From assembly GCF_000686945.1 (NCBI RefSeq), contig NZ_KK366040.1, positions 62,001 to 126,000 of the forward strand: a stretch of 64,000 bases of DNA, read 5' to 3'. Source of the stretch: Selenomonas sp. AE3005 (lineage in GTDB: Bacteria; Bacillota; Negativicutes; Selenomonadales; Selenomonadaceae). Below the pieces are notes generated by a model. The model worked only from the letters and a program-made list of their open reading frames with translations. It did not search any database and had not been told where the DNA came from. Positions 33,281-41,416 of the stretch are shown here, piece after piece (within the stretch, counting starts at the first letter, position 1; the number at the start of each line of letters is the position of its first letter). A program made the position numbers and the translations under genes.

Positions 33281-34321
33281 TTATTGCAAACCAGGTGCCG
33301 CCTTGGCGGGCGGAGTGCCACTGTCCTCCATGGAACTCTTGGACGAGAGTTTGCTCTTCTGTTCCGTGATAAACGCCTGCATAATGATGAAGACAAAGAG
33401 CAGGACACCGACCACAATCTTTGTCCACCAGGCAGAAAGCGTCCCCTGGAAACTGATAAAGGTCAGGATAACGCCCTGAATCAGTACGCCGACCAAGGCG
33501 CCGGGGATAAAGCCCACACCACCGGTCAGCAGCGTGCCGCCGATGACGGAGGACGCAATGGCATCCATTTCCATGCCCAGACCATGCAGGTTATAGCCGG
33601 TCAGCATGATAAGGCTGTAGGCCAGGCCGCCCAACGAAGAGCAAAAACCGGAAATGGCATAGACCATGACCTTCGTGCGGAACACCGGCAGGCCCATCAG
33701 CGATGCCGATGACTCACTGCCGCCGATAGCAAAGACCGTGCGGCCAAATTTCGTAAAGCCGAGCACAATGGCGGCGACCACAATAGTCAGCAAAGCTACA
33801 ATAGCACCGATGGAAATAAAGCCGACACCTACATCAACGCGATAGCTGGCCAGTGCCACCCAGGTGGGATTTTCAATCTGAATCGTATCCTGGGAAATAA
33901 CGGCCGTCAGGCCGCGGCAGAAGAACATACCAGCCAGTGTAATGATGAACGGCTGTAAATCAAATTTGGAAATAATATACCCCTGGGCAGCACCAAACGC
34001 TGTCCCCATAACCATGACGATGAGTACACACAGCCCCAGAGGCAGGCCTGTGTTGGCCAGCAGCCACGCCAGCACCATGCAGACCAGCGCGAGCACCGCA
34101 CCCACTGACAAGTCAATACCGGCAATAATCAAGGTGAAGGTAATCCCCACCGTGACAATAATCAGAGCCGCGTTATCGATGAACAGGTTAAGAAATACCT
34201 GTGGCCGCATAAAGCCTTTATACAAAGCTATACCTGCGCCATAGAGCGCGGCAAACAGCAGTACCGTAACGAAGAAGGAGAAATATTTTGAGGCTATGAT
34301 GTCATTCAGTTTGTTTCTCAT
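33281..34321 (-). CDS. yjfF: Sugar ABC transporter permease, YjfF-like
   Basis: This 346-residue inner-membrane permease of the ribose/galactofuranose type has about eight to ten hydrophobic segments and the family stretches ITFTLIIAGIDLSVGAVLAL, GAAQGYIISKFDLQPFIITLAG and MDAIASSVIGGTLLTGGVG. It pairs with the preceding permease, as YjfF pairs with YtfT. It starts inside the previous stop (ATGA overlap). The C-terminal tail after residue ~330 is Ser/Pro-rich and not part of the core. The operon's relation to araBA suggests arabinose or a furanose form of it as substrate. Confidence 0.88.
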   Translation of the reverse strand: MRNKLNDIIASKYFSFFVTVLLFAALYGAGIALYKGFMRPQVFLNLFIDNAALIIVTVGITFTLIIAGIDLSVGAVLALVCMVLAWLLANTGLPLGLCVLIVMVMGTAFGAAQGYIISKFDLQPFIITLAGMFFCRGLTAVISQDTIQIENPTWVALASYRVDVGVGFISIGAIVALLTIVVAAIVLGFTKFGRTVFAIGGSESSASLMGLPVFRTKVMVYAISGFCSSLGGLAYSLIMLTGYNLHGLGMEMDAIASSVIGGTLLTGGVGFIPGALVGVLIQGVILTFISFQGTLSAWWTKIVVGVLLFVFIIMQAFITEQKSKLSSKSSMEDSGTPPAKAAPGLQ

Positions 34322-35388
34322 GCCTGTTCCACCACCTTTCCATCAACCAACTTTTTTGGGCGCGCATTACCTGCCCGCCGTGCTTTCCAGGCGTCGAAAA
34401 GTTCCTGTGCTTTCTTGGACTGAATCAGGCAGATGATAATAACGGCAATAGCCTTTACCACAGGCAGCTGGTCTGCCGATACACCCAAAGCATACATCGT
34501 TGTCGTCAAGGTCTGAATAGTAATGGCACCAATGACCGAACCGCCGATGTTAAACTTACCGCCGGAAAGCAGCGTACCGCCCAAAGCTACTGCCAGAATA
34601 GCGTCCATTTCCATGTTGAGACCGGCATTATTGGCATCTGCCGCCCTGATCAGGGAGCTTTCGATAAGCCCCGAAACACCTGCGCACAGACCAGAAAACG
34701 CATACACGAGGAAAATTACCAGCGTGACATTGATACCGGCATAACGCGCCGCCGTCGGATTGATACCTACTGACTGCACAAACAGGCCGATACTGGTCTT
34801 TTTCATCAGCAGGGCCACCAGCAGCACCATCGCCAGGGCGATGAAGATATTTGTCGGCAGGGGCACTCCCGGCAGGAAACCGGCAATATACTCAAATGGT
34901 TTATAATAAACCGTAATAATCTGTCCTTCGGTCATCAGCTGGGCAATACCACGGCCGGCCGTCATCAGAATCAGCGTGGCTACCACAGCCTGAATCTTGA
35001 ACTTGGCCACCAGCAGACCATTCCACATGCCGCAGAGGACACCGACGCCTACAGCGGCCAGCATGGCTGCTGCCATCGGCATTTGTGCCACACCATCGCC
35101 ACGGCCGCCAATCAGCGTACATACCACAGCCGCCGAAATAGCCACCACTGCACCTACGGAAATATCAATACCACTGGTCGCAATGACGAAGGTCATGCCC
35201 AAGGCCAAAATAATCAACGAACAGGAACGATTGAGGATATCAATAAGGCGTCCATACAACCGGCCATCCTCAGTCAATTGTATCGTCAGGAATCCATCAA
35301 CAAAAATCGTATTAAATACCAGCAGTACCAACAGCGCTACCACCGGCAAAAACAGCGAGCTTGCTGCAAACTTTTTCAGCATATCCAT
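34318..35388 (-). CDS. ytfT: Sugar ABC transporter permease, YtfT-like
   Basis: This 356-residue permease is the partner of the YjfF-like protein and shares the same fold: a strongly hydrophobic N-terminus (LFLPVVALLVLLVFNTIFVD), the ILALGMTFVIATSGIDISVG family motif, GMWNGLLVAKFKIQAVVATL and the MDAILAVALGGTLLSGGKFN loop. YtfT-type permeases are usually found with a second one rather than as homodimers. One-base overlap with the ATPase upstream and a four-base overlap downstream make a tightly coupled operon. Confidence 0.88.
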   Translation of the reverse strand: MDMLKKFAASSLFLPVVALLVLLVFNTIFVDGFLTIQLTEDGRLYGRLIDILNRSCSLIILALGMTFVIATSGIDISVGAVVAISAAVVCTLIGGRGDGVAQMPMAAAMLAAVGVGVLCGMWNGLLVAKFKIQAVVATLILMTAGRGIAQLMTEGQIITVYYKPFEYIAGFLPGVPLPTNIFIALAMVLLVALLMKKTSIGLFVQSVGINPTAARYAGINVTLVIFLVYAFSGLCAGVSGLIESSLIRAADANNAGLNMEMDAILAVALGGTLLSGGKFNIGGSVIGAITIQTLTTTMYALGVSADQLPVVKAIAVIIICLIQSKKAQELFDAWKARRAGNARPKKLVDGKVVEQA

Positions 35389-36896
35389 CAGGCTGCACCT
35401 CCTGCAATTGCTTTCATGACGCCATCAGAACTGATATCGCTGCCCGTAAGCTCTGCCACCTTGCGGCGGTCGCGCATGACGATGAGCTTGGTACAGGTAC
35501 GTATCATCTCGTCCATCTCCGAGGAGATAAAGACCACTGACATGCCACGCTGTTTTGCCAGCGAAATGGCCATTTTCTGAATTTCCGTTTTGGTGCCGAC
35601 ATCGATGCCACGCGTTGGTTCATCGAGTATCAGCAGATTCGGCTGCGTCGCCAGCCAGCGGGCAATAATGACCTTCTGCTGGTTGCCGCCTGACAGGTTC
35701 TTGACCAGCTGTTCCCGGTCAGAAACCTTGATTTTCAACAGTTTTATGCAGTCATCAGCAATTTTGCACTGTTCCTCATAAGGAATATGACGCATGATAC
35801 CGTCCTTGGCCTGCATGGCCAGGATAATGTTTTCCCGTACGGACAGGTCACCGATAATCCCCGACAGTTTGCGGTCCTCCGGACAAAAACCGATTTTCTG
35901 CTCCATAGCGTCCATGGGGTTCTTAAGATTTACCTTCTTGCCATTGATGCTGATAGAGCCCTTGCTGATCTGGTCAATACCAAACAGCATTTCGGCGGTT
36001 TCCGTACGGCCAGAGCCCAGCAGCCCGGCAAAGCCGATAACCTCCCCCTTGTGAATAGTCACATCAACCTCACGCAGCTTGCCCACAGCCCCAATTTTCT
36101 GGGCATCGAGGAATACTTCCTGCGCTGGCGTGCTCTTTTCCGCAAATTTATCCATATCCTTGACATCGCTGAGTTCCTTGCCCACCATCTTGGCAATCAG
36201 TTCCAGCCGCGGCAGTTTGGCCACCTCGTAAGCGCCTACCAGTTCGCCATTGCGCAATACCGTAATATGGTCGCAAATCTCATATATCTGGTCGAGGAAA
36301 TGTGAGATAAAGACAATGCCCATACCTTGTTGCTGCAGCTGGCGCATTATCTTAAACAAATGCGCCGTTTCCTCCTCATTGAGCGACGAAGTCGGCTCAT
36401 CGAGAATCAGAATTTTGGCATCGACATCGATGGCACGGGCAATAGCAATCATCTGCTGCAAGGCCACCGAATAGTTATCAAGAGTTTTTGTAACATCTAT
36501 ATGTACATCCAGTTTCGCCAGCAGTTCCTCTGAGCGTCTGTTTATTGTTTTCCAATCAATAAAGCCATGTTTTTTCGGCTCACGGCCAATGAAGATATTT
36601 TCCGCCACCGTCAGATTTGAACAGAGGTTGACTTCCTGATACACCGTGGAAATACCGCATTCCTGTGCCTCTTTCGGTGTTTTGGGCGAAATGGCCTTGC
36701 CGTTCATGAGGATAGTACCACCGTCACGCTGATACACCCCGGTGAGTACCTTGACCAGCGTTGACTTTCCCGCACCGTTCTCCCCCATCAGGGAATGGAT
36801 TTCCCCGGCACGGAGCGTGAAATTAACTTTTGACAGGGCCCTGACCCCTGGGAATACCTTATCTATATAGCGCATTTCCAATAGAGCTTGTGCCAT
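35388..36896 (-). CDS. ytfR: Sugar ABC transporter ATPase, YtfR-like
   Basis: This 502-residue tandem ATPase fits the RbsA/YtfR class. The first half has Walker A GENGAGKSTLVKVLTG and IARAIDVDAKILILDEPTS; the second half has a degenerate Walker A (GLLGSGRTETAEMLFG, no lysine), as is typical, then LSGGNQQKVIIARWLATQP and a complete Walker B LLILDEPTRGIDVG. I start it at ATG 36896, behind AGGAG, instead of the longer frame to 36914. It powers uptake by the two permeases. A hairpin stands between it and the binding-protein gene, probably lowering its expression relative to that gene. Confidence 0.92.
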   Translation of the reverse strand: MAQALLEMRYIDKVFPGVRALSKVNFTLRAGEIHSLMGENGAGKSTLVKVLTGVYQRDGGTILMNGKAISPKTPKEAQECGISTVYQEVNLCSNLTVAENIFIGREPKKHGFIDWKTINRRSEELLAKLDVHIDVTKTLDNYSVALQQMIAIARAIDVDAKILILDEPTSSLNEEETAHLFKIMRQLQQQGMGIVFISHFLDQIYEICDHITVLRNGELVGAYEVAKLPRLELIAKMVGKELSDVKDMDKFAEKSTPAQEVFLDAQKIGAVGKLREVDVTIHKGEVIGFAGLLGSGRTETAEMLFGIDQISKGSISINGKKVNLKNPMDAMEQKIGFCPEDRKLSGIIGDLSVRENIILAMQAKDGIMRHIPYEEQCKIADDCIKLLKIKVSDREQLVKNLSGGNQQKVIIARWLATQPNLLILDEPTRGIDVGTKTEIQKMAISLAKQRGMSVVFISSEMDEMIRTCTKLIVMRDRRKVAELTGSDISSDGVMKAIAGGAA

Positions 36897-36971
36897 AATC
36901 TTCACTCCTAACACGGAAAATTAAACTTTCAATAAATGAATAAATGCTATAAACATAATATAATTATTTAT

Positions 36972-37014
36972 AAAAACAGCCGCGTCCGCATTCATACGAC
37001 TTACGGGCGCGGCT
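36972..37014 (-). terminator. Intercistronic hairpin between ytfQ and ytfR
   Basis: AGCCGCG (36978-36984) and CGCGGCT (37008-37014) anchor a GC-rich stem; on the minus strand GTTTTTATAAA follows. This is the usual position of a partial terminator that gives more binding protein than transporter. Confidence 0.65.
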
Positions 37015-37055
37015 ATTTATCCTAAACTGCATCTTCTAAGATATAGATCCGGAAA

Positions 37056-38078
37056 TTAGTATTTACGTTCCGGAAGAGTCTTGGCTGCAACATCTGCTGG
37101 GAATACGCCTTCGTCAACATAAACGAGTTTTTCTACTTTCTCGCCAGCGAGAATCTTCTTAGCAGTTTCCATGAGCAGCGGTCCCTGCAGGGGGTTGCAT
37201 TCAACCGTGCAGTTTGCTTTGCCATCAATCATGGCCTGGAACATGCCTTTTACGCCATCGATGGAGATAATCGTGATATCTTTGCCGGGTTTCAGGCCAG
37301 CTTTTTCGATTGCCTGAATAGCACCCAGGGCCATATCATCATTGTATGCGAACAGGATATCAATTTTCGGACCATAGGATTTGAGGAAGGATTCCATAAC
37401 TTCCTGGCCTTTCTGACGCGTGAATTCACCAGTCTGAGAAGCGAGGATATTGTACTTGCCTGCATTAGCGGACTTAGCCAGAGCATCTTTGAAACCTTCC
37501 TGACGGCGGATAGCTACGGAAGAACCAACAGTGCCTTCGAGAACTACGACATTGTACTGGCTGCCGCCATCACGCGGAGTCTTCTTTTCTTTGGCCATGT
37601 ACTCATCAATCCATTTGAAGACATTATTGCCTTCTTTAATGGAGTCAGTACCGATTTTAGCTACATAGAGGGAATCATCACTGAGTTTTACATCACGGTC
37701 AACAACAACAACCGGAATCTTGGCATCTTTTGCCTCTTTGAGGACGGTGTCCCAACCAGTTTCAACGATAGGAACAAAAGCAATGATATCAACACCCTGT
37801 GCGATGAAAGAACGGATTGCCTTAATCTGGTTTTCCTGTTTCTGCTGCGCATCAGAGAACTGCAGGTTGATGCCTGCATCCTTGGCTGCCTGCTTGATGG
37901 ATTCGGTGTTGGCTGTTCTCCATTCGGATTCCGCTCCGATCTGTGAAAAGCCCATCGTTATCTGCTTGCTGCCTGAACCAGAGTTGCCGCCTTTGCTGGC
38001 AGCCTGGTCGCCGCCGCCACATCCGGCAACAACGATCATCATAGCTGCTGCCAAAAGTAATGCAATGATCTTTTTCAT
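37056..38078 (-). CDS. ytfQ: Sugar ABC transporter binding lipoprotein, YtfQ-like
   Basis: This 340-residue periplasmic-binding protein has a lipoprotein signal (LLAAAMMIVVAGCGG, lipid on the cysteine), then a two-lobed sugar-binding fold: ITMGFSQIGAESEWRTANTE is the YtfQ-type start, FIAQGVDIIAFVPIVETGWD and VVVVDRDVKLSDDS follow, and the C-lobe has FAYNDDMALGAIQAIEKAG and ITIISIDGVKGMFQAMI. In E. coli YtfQ binds galactofuranose; here the linked regulator and araBA make L-arabinose or another pentose equally possible. It leads the operon from a strong promoter with a ~270-base leader. Confidence 0.9.
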   Translation of the reverse strand: MKKIIALLLAAAMMIVVAGCGGGDQAASKGGNSGSGSKQITMGFSQIGAESEWRTANTESIKQAAKDAGINLQFSDAQQKQENQIKAIRSFIAQGVDIIAFVPIVETGWDTVLKEAKDAKIPVVVVDRDVKLSDDSLYVAKIGTDSIKEGNNVFKWIDEYMAKEKKTPRDGGSQYNVVVLEGTVGSSVAIRRQEGFKDALAKSANAGKYNILASQTGEFTRQKGQEVMESFLKSYGPKIDILFAYNDDMALGAIQAIEKAGLKPGKDITIISIDGVKGMFQAMIDGKANCTVECNPLQGPLLMETAKKILAGEKVEKLVYVDEGVFPADVAAKTLPERKY

Positions 38079-38355
38079 GTTTTCGTCTCCTTTGCCATTA
38101 GCACTGTCAATCAGTACATTTTTTTGCAGGCTTTGTCAGAAACCGGCCCTCACATCTGTCCACCTCACTTCTTCAGAGTGGTTTCTCATTTGTCGTCAGC
38201 TGCACCGTTTTTTCCGTTTTCTGTTCTCGTGCACGGAAAAGATAAAAACAATCACGCCAATTGCCAAAAATCAGATAATAAAGCAACCAGCATGGCCTTC
38301 ATCGGTTACAACCCCCTACTTCCTTGTTCCAAAGCCGTTTATTCCTCTGAGTATT

Positions 38356-38384
38356 ACAATACACTCTAAAGCGGGAATTGTCAA
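38356..38384 (-). promoter_or_regulatory. Promoter of the ytfQ operon
   Basis: A perfect TTGACA (38379-38384) and TATTGT (38356-38361) are 17 bases apart on the minus strand. A CG-centred AAAACGTTGCT sequence lies some 30 bases upstream and might be a LacI-family or catabolite control site. Confidence 0.6.
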
Positions 38385-38544
38385 TATATTTTTATTCTTT
38401 GTTTTTGTTTAGCAACGTTTTCTTCTTATTTGCTCTCATGTGCCCGAACACCAGAAAGCCAGTCTTTACAATACTTCCCAACATTTCCGAGCCTGTTTTT
38501 ACAGGCAAAAATTTATTTTCTTATTGCCAGTAAAAATTTTTAAC

Positions 38545-38556
38545 TGTGCTCGAGCA
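38545..38556. promoter_or_regulatory. Candidate operator shared with araBA (site 1)
   Basis: TGTGCTCGAGCA contains a perfect ten-base palindrome (TGCTCGAGCA), and AGCACAG lies 11 bases downstream as a second half-site. A near-identical 12-mer stands in front of araB. It is upstream of lacI and about 160 bases from the ytfQ promoter. Confidence 0.45.
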
Positions 38557-38640
38557 GGATTAGCACAGTCCTATAACGAAATTATAAGTCAGTTCTTAAT
38601 GGTTATAGTGTATAATTATATACGAATAGAGGTGACATTT

Positions 38641-39660
38641 ATGGTAACTATAAAACAAATAGCCGAAATATGTGGTGTATCCCGCGGCACCGTAGACCGC
38701 GTCCTCAATAACCGTGGCAATGTAAAACCCGAAAAACGGCAGCTCATACTCAATACCGCCCGTCAGCTGAACTATCAGCCCAACCCGGCCGGCAAAGCTC
38801 TGGCAGCCCGTAAAAAGAATCCCATTGTCGGCGTACTTATCGCCTCCGATGGCGTGCCCTTCTTCGATGACGTACTCCTGCCTATGCGCAAAGCCGCCAT
38901 CAAGTACGAAAACTACGGCATGAAAATTCTCTGGCGCAGTATGCGCGGCTTTAATGTCGACGAACAATGCGGCATTATCGACGAACTGGCCCAAAGCGTC
39001 AACGCCCTCATCATCAATCCTGTAAATGACGAACGCATCATTCACAAACTCGACAGTTTAGTTGACCAGGGAGTATTCGTTGTCACCATTAACAACGATG
39101 TCGATTCCTGCCGCCGTCACTGCTATGTCGGCAGCGACTACCTGCAGGGAGGACGTACGGCCGGCGCCCTGCTGAACATGATTGCACCGCCGGGCATTCA
39201 TGCCGGTGTGCTGATGGGTTCCAAGAGCATGCAGGGGCACCGTGAACGTCTCAAAGGATTCTTGGAGGTTCTTGAAAAAAATGCCGATTTCCAACTTATG
39301 GGCGTGCGTGAAAACAACGATGACGATATTATTTCTTATGAGGAAACCCAGCGGCTTTTGACAGAGCATCCCGAAACCAATGCCCTGTTCGTTATTTCCG
39401 CCGGAGCCTATGGTGCCGCCCGGGCCGTCGTCGCACAGAAACGCCGCGATATCATCATGGTAGTATTTGACACCATCCCCTCCACTATCCGCATGATGCG
39501 CCAGCACATCATTCAAGCCGCCATCTACCAGCACCCACGCCAGCAGGGTCGCCGGGCCATGCAGGTGGTCTTTGATTATCTGGTAAACGGCATCAAGCCC
39601 GAACGGGAAAAATACATTATGCGCAACGAAATCCGCATTCTGGAAAACGCTGACGAATAA
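38641..39660 (+). CDS. LacI-family transcriptional regulator
   Basis: This 339-residue regulator has the LacI helix-turn-helix at the start (VTIKQIAEICGVSRGTVDRV followed by LNNRGNVKPEKRQLI) and the hinge helix region (NYQPNPAGKALAARKKNPIV). A periplasmic-binding-protein-like sensor domain follows (NALIINPVNDERIIHKLDSL, GVFVVTINNDVDSC, YVGSDYLQGGRTAGALLNMI). Start ATG 38641 is chosen for the AGAGGTGA site; the longer open frame to 38440 has no domain. Sitting divergently beside the sugar transporter, and sharing a palindrome with araB, it is the likely pathway regulator; the inducer sugar is not identified. Confidence 0.88.
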   Translation: MVTIKQIAEICGVSRGTVDRVLNNRGNVKPEKRQLILNTARQLNYQPNPAGKALAARKKNPIVGVLIASDGVPFFDDVLLPMRKAAIKYENYGMKILWRSMRGFNVDEQCGIIDELAQSVNALIINPVNDERIIHKLDSLVDQGVFVVTINNDVDSCRRHCYVGSDYLQGGRTAGALLNMIAPPGIHAGVLMGSKSMQGHRERLKGFLEVLEKNADFQLMGVRENNDDDIISYEETQRLLTEHPETNALFVISAGAYGAARAVVAQKRRDIIMVVFDTIPSTIRMMRQHIIQAAIYQHPRQQGRRAMQVVFDYLVNGIKPEREKYIMRNEIRILENADE

Positions 39661-39708
39661 AAACGGAGCTGAGACGAATTGCCAACGCATTTTCGCTCAG
39701 CTCCGTTT
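39661..39708 (+). terminator. Convergent terminator between lacI and the HD-GYP gene
   Basis: AAACGGAGCTGAG (39661-39673) and CTCAGCTCCGTTT (39696-39708) form a perfect 13-bp stem. It is T-flanked on both strands and lies between two genes that converge. Confidence 0.75.
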
Positions 39709-39718
39709 ATTTATGTAC

Positions 39719-41416
39719 TCACCTGTCGTTCTGTAAATAATACTGCTCCAGCGACTCCCGGCAGCCCAGAAATATCTCTTTCAGTTTGGGATCAAACTGA
39801 GTGCCCATGCCCTCACACATGATGGCGGCACTTTTTTCAAAACTCATGGGTTCCTTGTAGACGCGCTTACTCACCAAGGCGTCATATACATCAGCTACAG
39901 CCATAATTCTGGCCTCGAGGGGAATCATACTGCCCACCAGTCCTTCAGGATATCCTTTGCCGTCCCAGCGTTCGTGATGGTATCTGGCCACATTGTAGGC
40001 CACCTCGACAAAATGTTCCTGTTCCACCCCGGCCAGCAGAATTTTCACCATCTCACCGCTTTTGGTGGAATGAGTTTTCATTATGGCATACTCCTCCTCC
40101 GTGAACCTGCCGGGCTTGTTGAGGATACTATTATCGATGGTAATCTTCCCGATATCATGCGTTGGCGCCGAACGTATGATATCCCGTCCCTGCTGCTCTG
40201 TCAGCTGGAATTTTCCCTGCCGCAGAATCTCATCCACGATGATGCTGATGATATCACTGGTGCGCCGTACATGACCGCCGGTATTGCTATCCCGGTTATC
40301 GATGAGCTCAGCCATGCCCAAAACCACTTTGCGTTGTATTTCCTTGATGTTTCTGGTTTTCTCCTTTACTTCCTCATTGAGGCTGCGGTTGAAATCCGCC
40401 ATGATATCCAGATTGTTCTGTTCCTCGGTGCCATCATAGATTTCGATGATATAGCCCAGCCGCCCATTACTGCTGCCAAAGCTCAGGGAGGTAATTGCAG
40501 CCATACAGGTCATTTCTCCCAGCCTGTACTTGATACGCTGCGTATAGCCTTTTTCATAGTACTCCACGAGTTTCAGGATTTTTTGCGCCAGCTGGTCATC
40601 CGCCGGCAATCTTTCATCAACTTTCAATTTGTCCAGCAGCGGCAGAAAGTCCCGGCACAGTCTGTTGCAGCACAAAAACTTACCGCTGGGCGTAATCGCC
40701 AGATATCCTTTGCCGGCCTCCTCCTTATGCGCCTCAGCCATCAAAAAGCCAATATCATAAGCATGTGCCTTGTCATACTGAAAGGCAATCATCACCGCCC
40801 CGAGGCCATAAAACACCGGCCTGTAGGAAAAACCCGTATTCAGCACCATTTCCACGCCATATATTACAATCGTAAGCAGAGGCAGCATGAGATATGCCGC
40901 AAAATGCCAACGGGGATATGTGCCCCGGCGCTGTACAGCCAGCCACATAACAGACAGCAGCCCTCCCAGCATAATGAGCATATACGCCGTGTGCAGGCCT
41001 TTCAACGGCCCTGGCGTAAAACGTACCGCCGTCCCCATACTGGTTTCCATCAGGGTGATGCCACTGTAATACAGCTCTGTATGATAGCTGAAAAAAATGA
41101 TGAGCACATGCAGCGAGGCCAGTCCAAACAACGCAATCTTCAAGCCTGGCCAAACTCTGATACCCAGAATATGCAGCAGGTATATAAGCACCACACTAAA
41201 CAGATAGGTACTGTCAAAATAGGCAAAGCATTGCAGTAAATATGCTCCCTCTGCCGTTGTCACCTGCGACATCAGCCAGTGGGCCGTGATGACCACAGCT
41301 ATGATGAGTACCATGGTCCACTGATAGATATCTGTATGTTCATATTCCTTTTGCGCCAGATATATAAGCACCACAATGGACACAAAGAGCATGGTGCCGT
41401 AAATAACGGTCATCAT
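39719..41416 (-). CDS. Seven-transmembrane PAS HD-GYP protein, putative cyclic-di-GMP phosphodiesterase
   Basis: HD-GYP proteins hydrolyse cyclic-di-GMP. In this 565-residue protein seven hydrophobic segments occupy about residues 1-225 (a histidine-kinase 7TM-type sensor), a PAS-like region follows (ITPSGKFLCCNRLCRDFLPL), then a helical linker, then the HD-GYP domain from ~350. The hydrolase motif is complete: GGHVRRTSD, THDIGK, KTHSTKSGEM, and the GYP loop in HHERWDGKGYPEGL, then RIMAVADVYDALVS. It overlaps the preceding sensor gene by four bases (ATGA), so the two are co-expressed and likely act together. The input signal is unknown. Confidence 0.88.
   Translation of the reverse strand: MMTVIYGTMLFVSIVVLIYLAQKEYEHTDIYQWTMVLIIAVVITAHWLMSQVTTAEGAYLLQCFAYFDSTYLFSVVLIYLLHILGIRVWPGLKIALFGLASLHVLIIFFSYHTELYYSGITLMETSMGTAVRFTPGPLKGLHTAYMLIMLGGLLSVMWLAVQRRGTYPRWHFAAYLMLPLLTIVIYGVEMVLNTGFSYRPVFYGLGAVMIAFQYDKAHAYDIGFLMAEAHKEEAGKGYLAITPSGKFLCCNRLCRDFLPLLDKLKVDERLPADDQLAQKILKLVEYYEKGYTQRIKYRLGEMTCMAAITSLSFGSSNGRLGYIIEIYDGTEEQNNLDIMADFNRSLNEEVKEKTRNIKEIQRKVVLGMAELIDNRDSNTGGHVRRTSDIISIIVDEILRQGKFQLTEQQGRDIIRSAPTHDIGKITIDNSILNKPGRFTEEEYAIMKTHSTKSGEMVKILLAGVEQEHFVEVAYNVARYHHERWDGKGYPEGLVGSMIPLEARIMAVADVYDALVSKRVYKEPMSFEKSAAIMCEGMGTQFDPKLKEIFLGCRESLEQYYLQNDR

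Larger units (their letters stand above)
38079..38640. other. Divergent ytfQ/lacI control region
   Basis: No convincing gene lies in this ~560-base gap. It holds the minus-strand promoter for ytfQ, its ~270-base leader, and on the right the TGTGCTCGAGCA palindrome and an AT-rich stretch with a TATAAT box just ahead of lacI. A 16-codon ATG frame behind GGGGG on the minus strand (starting near 38308) is too short to call. Confidence 0.6.

Noticed and set aside
38246-38308. A short leader peptide of about 16 codons in the ytfQ leader
   Set aside because: It is very short, and no regulatory codon run is evident.
38401-38430. A catabolite-control (cre-like) site with AAAACGTTGCT near the ytfQ promoter
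   Set aside because: It matches the cre consensus only partly (at least two key mismatches), so I mention it only in the promoter note.
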